From Hohaiivirga sp031546825 (GTDB lineage Bacteria > Pseudomonadota > Alphaproteobacteria > Rhizobiales > Beijerinckiaceae), in NCBI GenBank assembly GCA_031546825.1, contig JAVBJU010000009.1, positions 1 to 64,000 on the forward strand: DNA of 64,000 nt. The letters are read 5' to 3'. The notes beneath the pieces are model-generated. The model did no database searches, was not told the DNA's origin, and worked only from the letters and a program-made list of their open reading frames with translations. Both the position numbers and the translations under genes were made by a program. Positions 52,880-62,726 of this stretch are shown here, piece by piece. Numbering within the stretch: the stretch's first letter is position 1; every line of letters starts with the position of its first letter.

Positions 52880-54730
52880 TCAGGTGTCGCTTGAAGCGGG
52901 CGGGGGCAGGGCTGGGGTTTTCTGTTCTTCCTTATGGGCGGAGCGGCGGGAGATGAACTCGGTTCGCTTGGAACGCTCGCTGTCTTTCTTTGGGTTGAGC
53001 ATCTCGCGGAACTCATCGCGCCGTTCGTGGATGGAGGCCAGCACCTTGCCCATGGGGATGCCGATGTCGATCAGCACGGCTTCGCTCAGTTGCAATGAGG
53101 CTTCGATGCTCTCGGGCACCGCGTTATCGACACCCATCTCATAGAGCCGCGTCGCATGTTTGGCATCGACGGCGCGGGCGACAATGGTGATGTCCGGCCG
53201 CAAGCGGCGCGCAACCGCCACAACTTGCTCAGCGGCTTTCGGGCTGTCGATGGAGATTACCAGGGCGCGCGCGCGCTCTATACCGCACGCATGCAACAGA
53301 TTGGGCACGGCGGAATCACCGAAATAGACCGGGCGTCCGGTTTTGCGCGCCGCCGTCACCCGGTTCGCGTTGGCATCAATGACCAGATAGGCGATGTTGT
53401 GGCGCTCCAGCATGTCGGCAATCAACTGCCCCACACGACCATAGCCGATGACGATGACGTGCCCTTGCGCATGAACCGGAGCATGGGAGAGCACCGAAGT
53501 GTCGTCGGATTGCGGTTTGCTGCGACCAAACCGTGTGCTGAGGCGGGTGCCCATGCGGGCCATGAACGGGATGGAGATCATGGTCAGGGTTGCCAGCAGC
53601 AGCACCGATTGTGCCAGTTTGGCGGGCATGAGATTGGCGGCGAGTGCGCTGCCCACCACGACGAAGGCAAATTCTCCAGCAGGGCCGAGCACCAGCGCCG
53701 CCTCAAGGCCGACCGCGCGGGTGAATTTGTAAAGCCGGCTCAGGCCGAAAACGATCAGGCCCTTCACTGCCACCAGGCTGATGGCGGCGGCGAGGATTGG
53801 CCAGGGCCGCTCCAGCAGCCGCGTCAAATCCAGGTCCATGCCGACGGTGATGAAGAACAGGCCGAGAAGGAGGCCCTTGAACGGCTCAATGGTGGCTTCC
53901 ACCGCGCGGCGATACTCGGTTTCGGCCAGCAGCAACCCGGCGATAAACGCGCCAAGCCCCATCGACAACCCGGAGAGGGCTGCGAGGAACGACGACACCA
54001 TCACCACCAGCAAACAGGCGGCCATGAAAAACTCGGTGCTGAGCGTTGTCGCCGCCAGTTTGAAAATGGGCCGCAGGATCAAACGCCCTGCACCCAGGAT
54101 CAGCAGAATGGAAACCGCCGCCTGCGCGAGCGTGAACAGCAATGACCACAGAACATTGCCCTCATTGCCCGATGAGAGAATGGTGACGGTCAGCAGGATG
54201 GGCGCAATGGCGAGATCCTGAAACAGCAGCACCGAAAAGCTCATACGGCCCGCAGGCGAATGCAGCCGCTTCTGTTCTGCCAAAACCGGCAGGACGACGG
54301 CGGTTGACGACAGCGACAGCGTCAGGCCGATGATGGCCGAGTACAGCACATTGTTGGTGACAAACCACGCGATGGCACCAAGTACCAATGTGGATAGCAG
54401 AACTTGCAGGCCGCCAAGCCCGAACACATAGCGGCGCATGGAACGCAGGCGTTCCCACGAGAGTTCGATGCCGATGGTGAAAAGGAGGAACACCACGCCA
54501 AGCTCGGCATAATTGGATATTTCCTCCTTGTTGGGGAAGGTTACAAAGCGCAACCACGGAAGATCATGGACGAAACGGGCGAGGCCAAACGGGCCAAGCA
54601 GCGCACCTGCGCCAAGAAAACCGAGCACTGGACTGATTTTCAGCCTGGAAAACAGCGGAACGACCACGCCAGCGGTGCCGAGAAACAGTACAAGTTCCTT
54701 AAAGCTCTCAATTGGGACTGGTCCCGCCAT
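52880..54730 (-). CDS. Kef-type cation/proton antiporter with RCK domain (CPA2 family)
   Basis: The 616-residue protein has 12-13 membrane helices of the Na+/H+ exchanger fold (about 1-385). A cytoplasmic RCK/TrkA-N domain follows, with Rossmann motif IVIGYGRVGQLIADML (about 420-540), and a charged tail ending in Pro. KefB/KefC relatives exchange K+ for H+ and are gated through the RCK domain by nucleotides or glutathione adducts. ATG 54728-54730 (MAGPVPIESF) is preferred over two upstream ATGs because AAAGGA lies 6-7 bases before it. No KefF/G-type ancillary gene is adjacent. Confidence 0.9.
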   Translation of the reverse strand: MAGPVPIESFKELVLFLGTAGVVVPLFSRLKISPVLGFLGAGALLGPFGLARFVHDLPWLRFVTFPNKEEISNYAELGVVFLLFTIGIELSWERLRSMRRYVFGLGGLQVLLSTLVLGAIAWFVTNNVLYSAIIGLTLSLSSTAVVLPVLAEQKRLHSPAGRMSFSVLLFQDLAIAPILLTVTILSSGNEGNVLWSLLFTLAQAAVSILLILGAGRLILRPIFKLAATTLSTEFFMAACLLVVMVSSFLAALSGLSMGLGAFIAGLLLAETEYRRAVEATIEPFKGLLLGLFFITVGMDLDLTRLLERPWPILAAAISLVAVKGLIVFGLSRLYKFTRAVGLEAALVLGPAGEFAFVVVGSALAANLMPAKLAQSVLLLATLTMISIPFMARMGTRLSTRFGRSKPQSDDTSVLSHAPVHAQGHVIVIGYGRVGQLIADMLERHNIAYLVIDANANRVTAARKTGRPVYFGDSAVPNLLHACGIERARALVISIDSPKAAEQVVAVARRLRPDITIVARAVDAKHATRLYEMGVDNAVPESIEASLQLSEAVLIDIGIPMGKVLASIHERRDEFREMLNPKKDSERSKRTEFISRRSAHKEEQKTPALPPPASSDT

Positions 54731-54920
54731 CCAAATTCCTTTCATTTGCATTGTTCAATAGCCGGCTTCCCCTCGCAAGGGAAAAAACGCAATTACTCTG
54801 TATATATATGGTAGAGGTCGGCAAATTTTCTCCGCCGCGTTTGTGGCAAAGATCGCCTGCCGCAAGGGGACGGTTTAATAGATATGTGGATATGCACATA
54901 TCTGAATATCGGGAGACAAT

Positions 54921-55442
54921 ATGATGCTAAAGCTCTTGCTGTTGCGCCACGCCAAAGCGGTCCATTCCGCGCAATATGATGATATCGACCGCCCGCTTGC
55001 GCCGCGTGGGCGGGATGACGCTGCGCTTGTCGGCTCCTATATCGCTGCCCAGGGGCTTAATCCCGGTGTTGCGCTCATCTCCTCGGCGTGCCGCACCCGC
55101 GAAACCTGGGATATCGTCAAAAACTTCGTCGGCCCGGTTGAGCCGCTTTTCGAGGAGGCGCTGTATCACGCCTCCGCCGAGGGGATGCTGAAGCGCCTGC
55201 GCGAGATGAAGGGCGAGGCCCAAACCGTTCTCATGGTCGGACACAACCCCAGCATTGCCTATCTCGCCAATTTACTGGCGGGCTCCGGCCCTGAGGCCGA
55301 GCGGCGGGAGATGCAGACCAAGTTCCCGACCTGCGCACTTGTCGTGCTGACCTGCGATGTGGGGTCATGGCACGATCTCAGCGCAGGCCGCGCGGCGCTC
55401 GATGCCTTCGTTTATCCGAAGTTGCTCGGTGGTCCTGAATAG
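54921..55442 (+). CDS. SixA-like phosphohistidine phosphatase (histidine phosphatase superfamily)
   Basis: The 173-residue protein has the RHG-type catalytic motif RHAKAV with His10 as nucleophile, Arg59 in ACRTRET, and the second catalytic His108 in VGHNPSI. This short form is like SixA, which removes phosphate from phosphohistidine in phosphorelay (HPt) proteins. The start ATG 54921 has GGGAG 6 bases upstream. The upstream 190 bp is AT-rich. A phosphorelay kinase (CckA) is encoded 5 kb away, but no functional link is shown by sequence. Confidence 0.88.
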   Translation: MMLKLLLLRHAKAVHSAQYDDIDRPLAPRGRDDAALVGSYIAAQGLNPGVALISSACRTRETWDIVKNFVGPVEPLFEEALYHASAEGMLKRLREMKGEAQTVLMVGHNPSIAYLANLLAGSGPEAERREMQTKFPTCALVVLTCDVGSWHDLSAGRAALDAFVYPKLLGGPE

Positions 55443-55484
55443 ATCGCGGCCGCAGCGCTTGCGAAACGGCATTGCGTTCCCCAT

Positions 55485-56966
55485 TTGACAACAACTTATT
55501 CAAGAGCGGGGCAACCGTTGTCAGTTTTTTCCGATCTCGCGGCCTTCACGGGTGATCTCACCCATTCGGTGCGCCGCATTTCCAACGATATGTTCCGTCC
55601 GACGCTCCGGCTCGGCGTGACTGGGCTGTCGCGCTCGGGGAAAACGGTGTTCACCTCGGCGCTAATCCACCACCTGACCGGTGGGCGCGATAATCTGCCC
55701 GCTTTTCGCGTGGCTGCTGAGGGACGGCTGCGCCATGTGCGCCTGACCCACCAGCCCGATGACGCCGTACCGCGCTTCCCCTATGAGCGCCATATCGAAG
55801 ACCTTACCCATAAGCGCTGCTGGCCCGAGTCCACTTCGCAGATCAGCGAATTGCGCCTCGAGATTGATTTTGAGCGCAAGGGTGGCTGGCGCTCTGGCAC
55901 CGGCAATCTGATGCTGGATGTTGTGGATTACCCCGGCGAGTGGCTGCTCGACCTTGCCCTGATTGAGGCCTCCTTCGCCGACTGGTCGCGCCAGACCATC
56001 GCCATGAGCCGCAAAGCCGACCGCTGCGGGGCAGCAGCCGAATGGCTTGCGCATATCGAGGCACTTGCCCCAGATGCGCCTGCCGATGAACTCTTGGCCG
56101 AAGAGGCAAGCCGCCTGTTCAAAACCTATCTCATTACCTTGCACGACGCGCCGCAGGCGGTGGCCACCATGCCGCCGGGGCGTTTCCTGATGCCGGGGGA
56201 TCTCGCCGGAGCCCCGGCTTTGACCTTCTCGCCGCTCGCGGTTGAGCCCGGTGCGGTCTTTGCGGACGGCAGCATGGCGCATCTGATGGAGCGGCGTTTT
56301 GAGGCGTACAAGCGCCACGTGGTGCGCCCGTTCTTTCGCGATCACTTCCAACGAATCGACCGCCAGATTGTACTGGTGGATGTGCTCTCCGCGCTGGACG
56401 CAGGCCCGGCGGCCCTTGCCGAGCTGGAAGAGGCGCTGGATCAGGTGTTACTGGCGTTTCGCACTGGGCGCAACTCATTCATGTCACGAATTTTTTCGCC
56501 GCGCGCTGATCGTGTGTTGTTTGCAGCCACAAAGGCGGATCATATCCACCACACCCAGCACGACCGGCTTGAAGCGCTGCTGCGCTATCTGGTGGGCCGG
56601 GCGGTGCGCCGCACGGAGGCATCGGGCGCGCGTGTCGGGGCGTTGGCGTTAGCGTCATTGCGTGCCACCCGCGAAACCACGGTGCGGGATGGCTTTGACA
56701 TTCTGCGTGCTGTCGCCGGAACGCCAGAGGATGGCGAAACGGTTGGTGATGAGCGCTTCGACGGTGAAGGGGAGGCGGTGATTTTTCCGGGCGAATTGCC
56801 CGAAGATCCGGCCTCCGCCATTCGCGGTGTCATTGCACCGGGCTCGTTGCGTTTTCCGCGCTTCCGCCCGCCATTGCTTGAGGGCGCTGCGGCCCGCTTC
56901 GATGGGTTGCCACATATCCGCCTCGACCGCGCCCTGGAATTTCTTTTGGGAGACCGTTTGGAATGA
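55485..56966 (+). CDS. ycjX: YcjX-family (DUF463) P-loop NTPase
   Basis: The 493-residue protein has a Walker A GLSRSGKT at residues 47-54 (LRLGVTGLSRSGKTVFTSAL), plus family blocks VVDYPGEWLLDLAL and DRVLFAATKADHIH (a G4-like TKAD). YcjX proteins are dynamin-like or GTPase-like stress-induced ATPases of unknown role. No ATG precedes the conserved region; TTG 55485 is taken, and a TTG at 55518 is an alternative. It overlaps ycjF by 4 bp (ATGA). This conserved ycjX-ycjF pair is also found in enterobacteria, where it belongs to the phage-shock region. Confidence 0.9.
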   Translation: MTTTYSRAGQPLSVFSDLAAFTGDLTHSVRRISNDMFRPTLRLGVTGLSRSGKTVFTSALIHHLTGGRDNLPAFRVAAEGRLRHVRLTHQPDDAVPRFPYERHIEDLTHKRCWPESTSQISELRLEIDFERKGGWRSGTGNLMLDVVDYPGEWLLDLALIEASFADWSRQTIAMSRKADRCGAAAEWLAHIEALAPDAPADELLAEEASRLFKTYLITLHDAPQAVATMPPGRFLMPGDLAGAPALTFSPLAVEPGAVFADGSMAHLMERRFEAYKRHVVRPFFRDHFQRIDRQIVLVDVLSALDAGPAALAELEEALDQVLLAFRTGRNSFMSRIFSPRADRVLFAATKADHIHHTQHDRLEALLRYLVGRAVRRTEASGARVGALALASLRATRETTVRDGFDILRAVAGTPEDGETVGDERFDGEGEAVIFPGELPEDPASAIRGVIAPGSLRFPRFRPPLLEGAAARFDGLPHIRLDRALEFLLGDRLE

Positions 56967-57961
56967 ACAAGACACCACGTGCTTTTCGCATGGAAAGCGC
57001 CGACGGTGAACGCCGCCCGGTGGACAAGGTCACGATTGAATACGAGCCCGATGACGCCGTTGATTCCGTCTTTGCCACAGATATGCGGAGCGCGAGGCGC
57101 GGGTTCAGCTGGTTTTGGGTGCTGTTTGGCGCGATTGCGGTATTTTTGCTGCTCTCCCTCGGGCGCTCGGCTTTCCAATTGGTCGAAGAGCTTCTGAGAG
57201 ATTCGCCCTGGCTCGGTGGCTTTGCGGTTTTTGTCGGGCTCATTGGCGTCATTGCTGCACTGATGCTGGTTATCCGCGAAATTACCGGGATCACCAGCGA
57301 GCGACGGATCGAGCGCATCCGGGCTGACGCGATTGATGTGCTGGTCATCGGCAATGAAAAGGCTGCGGCGGAAGTGGCGACGCGGGTCATACGCCTTTAC
57401 CGGGGCGGTGCCGCGTCGACGGCCATGTCCCGTGTTGATACACTGTCTGATGTCATCATGGCGGGTGAGGATCGTCTGATCTTCGTCGAGCGTGAAACGC
57501 TGGCTTCCCGTGATGCCGAGGCAAAGCGCATTGTTGCCAATGCCGCAAAGCAGGTTTCCGTTGTCACCACACTGAGCCCGCGCGCGGCCATTGATGTGTT
57601 GTTCGTTGCCTATGCCGCCATTCGCATGTTGCGGCGTCTGTCGCGCCTTTATGGGGGAAGACCTGGCGTGTGGGGATTCTTTCGCCTGCTGAAAGGGGCA
57701 TTCACCCACCTTGCCGTGACCGGCGGCATTGCGGTGGGCGACAGCCTGTTACAGCAGGTTTTCGGCCTTGGCGTGGCGGCAAAGGTGTCGGCGCGATTGG
57801 GAGAGGGCGTTCTCAACGGCATGATGACGGCACGTTTCGGCCTTGCCGCGATATCGGTATGCCGCCCGCTGCCCTTCATTGGCCAGCAGCCACCCCGGCT
57901 TGGTGAAGTGGCAGGCGAACTGCTCAAGAAAAGCCCGTCCAGCAAGGAAACCGGCGTCTAA
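56963..57961 (+). CDS. ycjF: YcjF-family (UPF0283) membrane protein
   Basis: The 332-residue protein has a basic N-terminus and two membrane helices (about 50-70 and 88-108: FWVLFGAIAVFLLLSLG and GFAVFVGLIGVIAALMLVI). A cytoplasmic domain follows with TLSPRAAIDVLFVAYAAIRM and a final amphipathic helix region (GIAVGDSLLQQVFG). This is the UPF0283/TIGR01620 layout. It is translationally coupled to ycjX and probably anchors it to the inner membrane. The biochemical role is unknown. Confidence 0.9.
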   Translation: MNKTPRAFRMESADGERRPVDKVTIEYEPDDAVDSVFATDMRSARRGFSWFWVLFGAIAVFLLLSLGRSAFQLVEELLRDSPWLGGFAVFVGLIGVIAALMLVIREITGITSERRIERIRADAIDVLVIGNEKAAAEVATRVIRLYRGGAASTAMSRVDTLSDVIMAGEDRLIFVERETLASRDAEAKRIVANAAKQVSVVTTLSPRAAIDVLFVAYAAIRMLRRLSRLYGGRPGVWGFFRLLKGAFTHLAVTGGIAVGDSLLQQVFGLGVAAKVSARLGEGVLNGMMTARFGLAAISVCRPLPFIGQQPPRLGEVAGELLKKSPSSKETGV

Positions 57962-58289
57962 AGCGAATGCTCCCTCTCCAAGGAAAGCCCGCGCTGTCTG
58001 GCAACCGGAGGAATATAGAAACGATTTTCATCATGGCAATGGGCACATGAGACCAAGCAGCTCCGCGTTTTTTCTGGAAATACCAGCGCGGCAGATGCAC
58101 GCGGCGAGGTTTTTCTGTATCTCATTGATTTTTAATGGATTTATTATTTGATTTCCCGGTGTGCCGCCCATGAAAAATGGGTGAGCCCCGTAATGCCGCG
58201 CTCTCCGTAATTATGCTGACACGTTCAAGCGTTGAGCTTCTCCTCTCAGCGGTATATAGCCACTTGGCGATACGAGAGAAGGTGGAGAA
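57962..58289. other. Intergenic region upstream of dksA
   Basis: 328 bp without a supportable gene. A small hairpin CCCAT-GAAAA-ATGGG lies near 58167-58181. A dksA promoter is expected here but I could not assign its boxes with confidence. Confidence 0.4.
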
Positions 58290-58718
58290 ATGGAACACAT
58301 GATCGATCTGTCACTCGATAAGACCAGCCGCCCGACAGAAGACGAGCCGTTCATGAATGAACGGCAGAAAACCTATTTTCGCCACAAGCTTCTTGGCTGG
58401 AAAAGCGAAATTCTGCGCGAGGCCAAGGGTACGCTCAACACCTTGCAGACCGAGAGCGAGAATCATCCGGATATCGCCGATCGTGCGTCGTCGGAAAGCG
58501 ACCGTGCCATCGAACTGCGTGCCCGCGACCGCCAGCGCAAGCTGATTTCCAAGATTGATGCCGCCATTGCCCGTATCGACGAAGGCACCTACGGCTATTG
58601 CGAGGAAACCGGCGAACCGATTTCCCTGAAGCGCCTAGAGGCCCGGCCCATTGCGACCTTGTCTCTGGAAGCGCAGGAGCGCCATGAGCGCAATGAACGG
58701 GTCTATCGCGACGACTGA
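58290..58718 (+). CDS. dksA: DksA/TraR-family transcription factor with degenerate zinc finger
   Basis: The 142-residue protein has the DksA coiled coil with the tip motif D61-IA-D64-R-A66. The globular end has YGYC104EETGEPISLKRLEARP. Classical DksA has four zinc-binding cysteines; here only Cys104 remains, as is usual in alphaproteobacterial DksA, so folding and redox sensing must work without zinc. It binds the secondary channel of RNA polymerase and, with ppGpp, adjusts stringent-response transcription. The start ATG 58290 has GGTGGAG about 7 bases upstream; a second ATG (M4) is possible. The gene ends in a terminator shared with the convergent FliO-like gene. Confidence 0.9.
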   Translation: MEHMIDLSLDKTSRPTEDEPFMNERQKTYFRHKLLGWKSEILREAKGTLNTLQTESENHPDIADRASSESDRAIELRARDRQRKLISKIDAAIARIDEGTYGYCEETGEPISLKRLEARPIATLSLEAQERHERNERVYRDD

Positions 58719-58788
58719 TTTGAAATGATTCGTTTCAAGTGCGCATAATGCGCGCTGCTCTCAACGGCACCCCATAACAAACGCCGCC

Positions 58789-58813
58789 CCTGAGGTTCAG
58801 TAGGCGGCGTTTT
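58789..58813. terminator. Bidirectional terminator between dksA and the FliO-like gene
   Basis: AAACGCCGCC (58789-58798) pairs with GGCGGCGTTT (58803-58812), with flanking A and T residues. Confidence 0.85.
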
Positions 58814-58838
58814 CATGTCAGCATGTGCCCGGTAAGTA

Positions 58839-59951
58839 TCAGCTATTTGGCTTGTCGCTGGAGCGGCCCAGCAGCCGGGCGAACTCGGCTTCAATGTTAT
58901 CCATGGCAAACGGGTCGTTCTTTTTCTCACTGGCTTCCGCCACTTCGCCAGGGGGCGGCATCGGCGCTTGTGGCGGCGTGGCTGAAGCGGTGTGCTCCGT
59001 GGGATGCTCCTCTGCGGCCGCGGTGGGCGGGTTGCTCGCCAGCGCTTCCTTGAGCTTGCGCGCCATGTCGGAGAAAGAGGAATCCCGCGCAGGAGCCGGC
59101 TGAGCCTGCTGCGACACGGAAGCGTTCTGAGCATTGCCATCATGGGCGGCAACAGCTTGTGTGGTGTTCGCTTCGATGGGCGCTTCACGGGCCGGTGCAC
59201 CCGGGGGAAGAACAAGGAAACTCGGTTCCATCGGCCTGCGGGTTGCCTGGAAAGGTTCGGCCATGGTCGCAGCGGGGGCCTTCATCGGGCTTTCCGGTTC
59301 GGGGTTCGGGCGCGGGGGCTCCGCCGGTCCGCCAACCGGAGCGCCAAATGCCCCGTGGTTCCCATAGGGAGTACGCAAAAACTGCGGCACCTCGGGAGAG
59401 GCGTGCTCCGGCTGTGTGGCCGCAGCCACCGCAGCGAAGGACGCAGCGGAGACAATGGTCTGTGAGGCCGTGGGTCCGGCGGAATGTGGTGCGTATGCCG
59501 TTTGACTGAAAGTTGCTGCCATCACCGGCTGCTTCTCCGGCGGCGGAAGAGTGACCGTGCTTTCGATGACGGGGCGCACCGGCTGATCAAGTTCAGGTGC
59601 GGGTGCCAGATCAAAGGCGGTCGCTTCCGGGCGTTGTTCCAGTTTCATGCCAGCCGTGACAGAAAGTTTGCCGGCAGTGACACGCACGATGTTGGTTTCG
59701 ATGACCACGTCATTGGGGCCGCCGAGCAGCAGAAGATGCTCGACATTATCGCGCCGCAGCAGCACGAGCTGGCGTGTCCGGTCGAGGTCGTACACATCGA
59801 CCACTCCCAGGCGCGGCTGGCGGTTGCGGCCCTGATCTGACCCGCCCGGCATCAACCGCGCGCCGGTCATCCGGCGCAGCACCACATAGAACAAGCCAAC
59901 AATTATGAGGATGGCAATCAAGAGCAACGGCAGCTTGATCCACGGGGACAT
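58839..59951 (-). CDS. FliO-like membrane protein with long Pro/Ala-rich tail
   Basis: The 370-residue protein begins MSPWIKLPLLLIAILIIVG, one membrane helix. A small FliO-type domain follows (about 40-105, VVDVYDLDRTRQLVLLRRDN, EHLLLLGGPNDVVIE). The rest is a low-complexity Pro/Ala tail, with a short end (AEFARLLGRSSDK). FliO helps assemble the flagellar export gate, and similar short domains occur in Hyphomicrobiales proteins outside flagellar loci. No flagellar genes are nearby, so a true flagellar role is uncertain. ATG 59949-59951 is preferred to an upstream TTG. It is divergent from cckA with 287 bp between them. Confidence 0.7.
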   Translation of the reverse strand: MSPWIKLPLLLIAILIIVGLFYVVLRRMTGARLMPGGSDQGRNRQPRLGVVDVYDLDRTRQLVLLRRDNVEHLLLLGGPNDVVIETNIVRVTAGKLSVTAGMKLEQRPEATAFDLAPAPELDQPVRPVIESTVTLPPPEKQPVMAATFSQTAYAPHSAGPTASQTIVSAASFAAVAAATQPEHASPEVPQFLRTPYGNHGAFGAPVGGPAEPPRPNPEPESPMKAPAATMAEPFQATRRPMEPSFLVLPPGAPAREAPIEANTTQAVAAHDGNAQNASVSQQAQPAPARDSSFSDMARKLKEALASNPPTAAAEEHPTEHTASATPPQAPMPPPGEVAEASEKKNDPFAMDNIEAEFARLLGRSSDKPNS

Positions 59952-60238
59952 GTCAGATCCGAGAAATGTCGGCAAGGTTTAATCCTACTCTTCTTCCGAA
60001 GGCTCAACTAACGGGAGACACTTAGCACGCTTCTCGCCGCAACGTACAATGATACAACATGCTGTAAATTCTGTTAATGGTTTTTCTGTTCCAGAACAGC
60101 GAATTCTGCGGTGCCGCGTTTTTTTGTGACGTGGAGGCGACCAGACAGCGCATTCAAGGGATAGGCTTTGCGGTTGTGGGAAAGCGATGATACTTTCCTA
60201 CGCAACGCTTCGCGCGATAAATTACGTCGAGGGACATT

Positions 60239-62710
60239 ATGAGTATTGAGGGCGGTCGCAAGGGGGCTGGACGCAGGAGCAGGGTGATGCCGGTGCTGCT
60301 GCTTGTCGTCGTTCTCGTCGGTGCCCTGATTGGCTTGCGGTTTCTTGATCCTGCCCATCTCCCCGTGGCGGTTATGGCATTGGTTGGGCTTTTTGCGGCG
60401 GGAGGCGTTTTCTTTCTGCTGGCAACAGTTGGCGGGTTCCTGCGGGTTTCTTCGGAAGCGGAACCCGAGGCGCTTCCGTACCCCATCGCTGATGTGCTCG
60501 ATGACGCCTGCGTGGTCGTTGAGGACGAACGCATCCTCCATGCCAATCCAGCCTATCAAAAGCTGTTTCTGGGCGCCCCGCCGCAGACGGTTACGCGTCT
60601 GTTCGAAGGCAACCCGAATGCTGCCGAGGCCCTTTATAGGTTGGCTCAAGCTGTCACTGAACGGCGACAGGCAGCGGAAGATATCCTGTCTATGCCCGGG
60701 GCGGATGCCACCCGTTACCGGGTGTCGGTCAAACCCTTAGGGCCGCGGGCAGCGCTGTGGATTATCCGCGAGGTGAGCGGCGCACGTGAACACCCGGAAC
60801 ACACGTTTCATGAAGTGCAGCATGCCGTCGATTATCTCGACCATGCTCCCGGCGGCTTTTTCGCGATGCAGGCATCCGGCTCCATTGTCCATATGAATGC
60901 CACACTGGCCGATTGGCTGGGATATGATTTTGCCAAGGTTGGCCCCGGCGGCCTCGATGTGCGGGATGTGGTGGTGGAAAGCGCCGTTGCGCAATTTTTT
61001 CCGGCTTCCGGGCAGGTGCCTGCCTGTAGCATTGATACCGACCTAAAACAGCGTAATGGCACATTGATGTCGGTGCGGCTTTACCATCGCATTGTCGCGC
61101 GCGCCGACGGAGCCCCCGGCGCATCGCGCATTCTGGTGGTGCCGCGTGCGGTTGAGCCTGTGGTTGTGGCAACCCCGATGATGGACGAAGAAAGTTTTGC
61201 CGGCTTCTTTAATACCATGCCGATTGCCATTGCCACCGTCACCGCGTCCGGGGAGTTCCTCTGGACCAATTCGGCCTTTACGCAGTTATTCGACACGCAA
61301 GCGAAGCCGGAGCGCCGCCATATCGGCCAGTGGATTGCCCCGGAGCAACGCGTAGCGCTCGACGGAGAGATCGCACAGGCCGCAGCGGGTCATGTGGGCA
61401 ATGCGCCGCTCGAACTCGGCGTTGCCAGTGCAGAGGGGGGCTCGGCTCGCGTCTGGGTGCGCCCGGCCACCACCGCTTCCGGCGGGGCAGTTGCTATTCT
61501 TTACGCCATCGACACGACCGAATTCCGCCAGGTCGAAGAGCAACTTGCCCAGGCTCAGAAGATGAACGCCATCGGCCAGTTGGCGGGCGGCGTGGCACAC
61601 GACTTCAACAACGTGCTGCAGGCGATCTTTGGCTATTGCGATCTCCTGCTCAGTAACCACCGCCCGACCGATCCGGCGTTCCCCGACATTTTACAGATCA
61701 AACAGAACGCCAACCGTGCCGCTTCGCTGGTACGACAGCTTCTGGCGTTCTCGCGCCGCCAGACTTTACTGCTCGAAGCCCTTGATCTGTCAGACCGGCT
61801 AACCGAAACCGGCGAGACGCTGACGCGGGTGCTGGGTGAGCGCGTTGCCTTTGATTTCCGCCATGGCCGTGATTTATGGCCGGTGTGGGCTGATTTTCAC
61901 CAGCTAGAACAGGTGATGATCAATCTGGCGATTAACGCGCGTGACGCGATGCCCGATGGTGGCAAGCTGACCATGCGCACGGAGAACATTCCGGCTGACG
62001 AAGTGGCAGCCCTTGGCATCGCCGGAATGCCGAACGGCGATTATGTGTTGATCGAAACCACCGATACTGGCACCGGAATGCCGCCTGAAATTCTCCGCAA
62101 GATTTTTGAACCGTTCTTCACCACCAAGGATATGGGCAAGGGCACCGGCCTCGGCCTGTCTTCCGCCTTCGGCACTATCAAGCAATTCGGCGGCTTCATT
62201 GACGTGCGCTCCGCTCCCGGCGAGGGCACCACGTTTTATATCTACCTGCCGCGCCACATCGCCCGCGAGGCCGATAAAAAGGCCGAGCCTTCGCATGGCG
62301 CCGCTGCGACCGCTACTGCCATGCCTGCGCCCGACATGACCGGGCAGGGGGTGATCCTGCTGGTCGAGGATGAAGACCCGGTGCGGGCCGTCAGCGCCCG
62401 CGCTTTGACCGCCCGCGGCTACACCGTGCTCGAAGCCGCCTCCGGCGTCGAGGCCTTGCAGATTGTCTCCGAAAGCACCCAACCGATTGATCTGGTGATT
62501 TCCGATGTGATGATGCCCGATATGAACGGCCCGGTGCTGCTGCGCGAACTCCGCAAACGCCATGCCGACTTAAAGGTCATCTTCGTCTCAGGCTACGCCG
62601 AAGAAGCTTTTCGCAACGATCTGCCCGAAGGTGAGAATTTCACCTTCCTGCCGAAGCCCTTTGGGCTGAAGCAACTGGTGGAGACGGTGAAGCAGGTGAT
62701 GTGGGGGTGA
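60239..62710 (+). CDS. cckA: Hybrid sensor histidine kinase CckA
   Basis: CckA is the essential alphaproteobacterial kinase/phosphatase that drives the CckA-ChpT-CtrA phosphorelay controlling cell cycle and division. The 823-residue protein has two N-terminal membrane helices (about 17-35, 42-63) and PAS-like regions (about 85-420). The dimerisation domain holds phospho-acceptor His454 (GGVAHDFNNVLQAIFGYCDL). An ATPase domain (NLAINARDAMP, TDTGTGMPPE, KGTGLGLSSAFG) and a C-terminal receiver with Asp756 (DLVISDVMMPDMNG) complete it. All key residues are present. It is monocistronic; a perfect palindromic repeat follows 16 bp after the stop. Confidence 0.95.
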   Translation: MSIEGGRKGAGRRSRVMPVLLLVVVLVGALIGLRFLDPAHLPVAVMALVGLFAAGGVFFLLATVGGFLRVSSEAEPEALPYPIADVLDDACVVVEDERILHANPAYQKLFLGAPPQTVTRLFEGNPNAAEALYRLAQAVTERRQAAEDILSMPGADATRYRVSVKPLGPRAALWIIREVSGAREHPEHTFHEVQHAVDYLDHAPGGFFAMQASGSIVHMNATLADWLGYDFAKVGPGGLDVRDVVVESAVAQFFPASGQVPACSIDTDLKQRNGTLMSVRLYHRIVARADGAPGASRILVVPRAVEPVVVATPMMDEESFAGFFNTMPIAIATVTASGEFLWTNSAFTQLFDTQAKPERRHIGQWIAPEQRVALDGEIAQAAAGHVGNAPLELGVASAEGGSARVWVRPATTASGGAVAILYAIDTTEFRQVEEQLAQAQKMNAIGQLAGGVAHDFNNVLQAIFGYCDLLLSNHRPTDPAFPDILQIKQNANRAASLVRQLLAFSRRQTLLLEALDLSDRLTETGETLTRVLGERVAFDFRHGRDLWPVWADFHQLEQVMINLAINARDAMPDGGKLTMRTENIPADEVAALGIAGMPNGDYVLIETTDTGTGMPPEILRKIFEPFFTTKDMGKGTGLGLSSAFGTIKQFGGFIDVRSAPGEGTTFYIYLPRHIAREADKKAEPSHGAAATATAMPAPDMTGQGVILLVEDEDPVRAVSARALTARGYTVLEAASGVEALQIVSESTQPIDLVISDVMMPDMNGPVLLRELRKRHADLKVIFVSGYAEEAFRNDLPEGENFTFLPKPFGLKQLVETVKQVMWG

Positions 62711-62726
62711 GCCGGATTTGCCGCGC

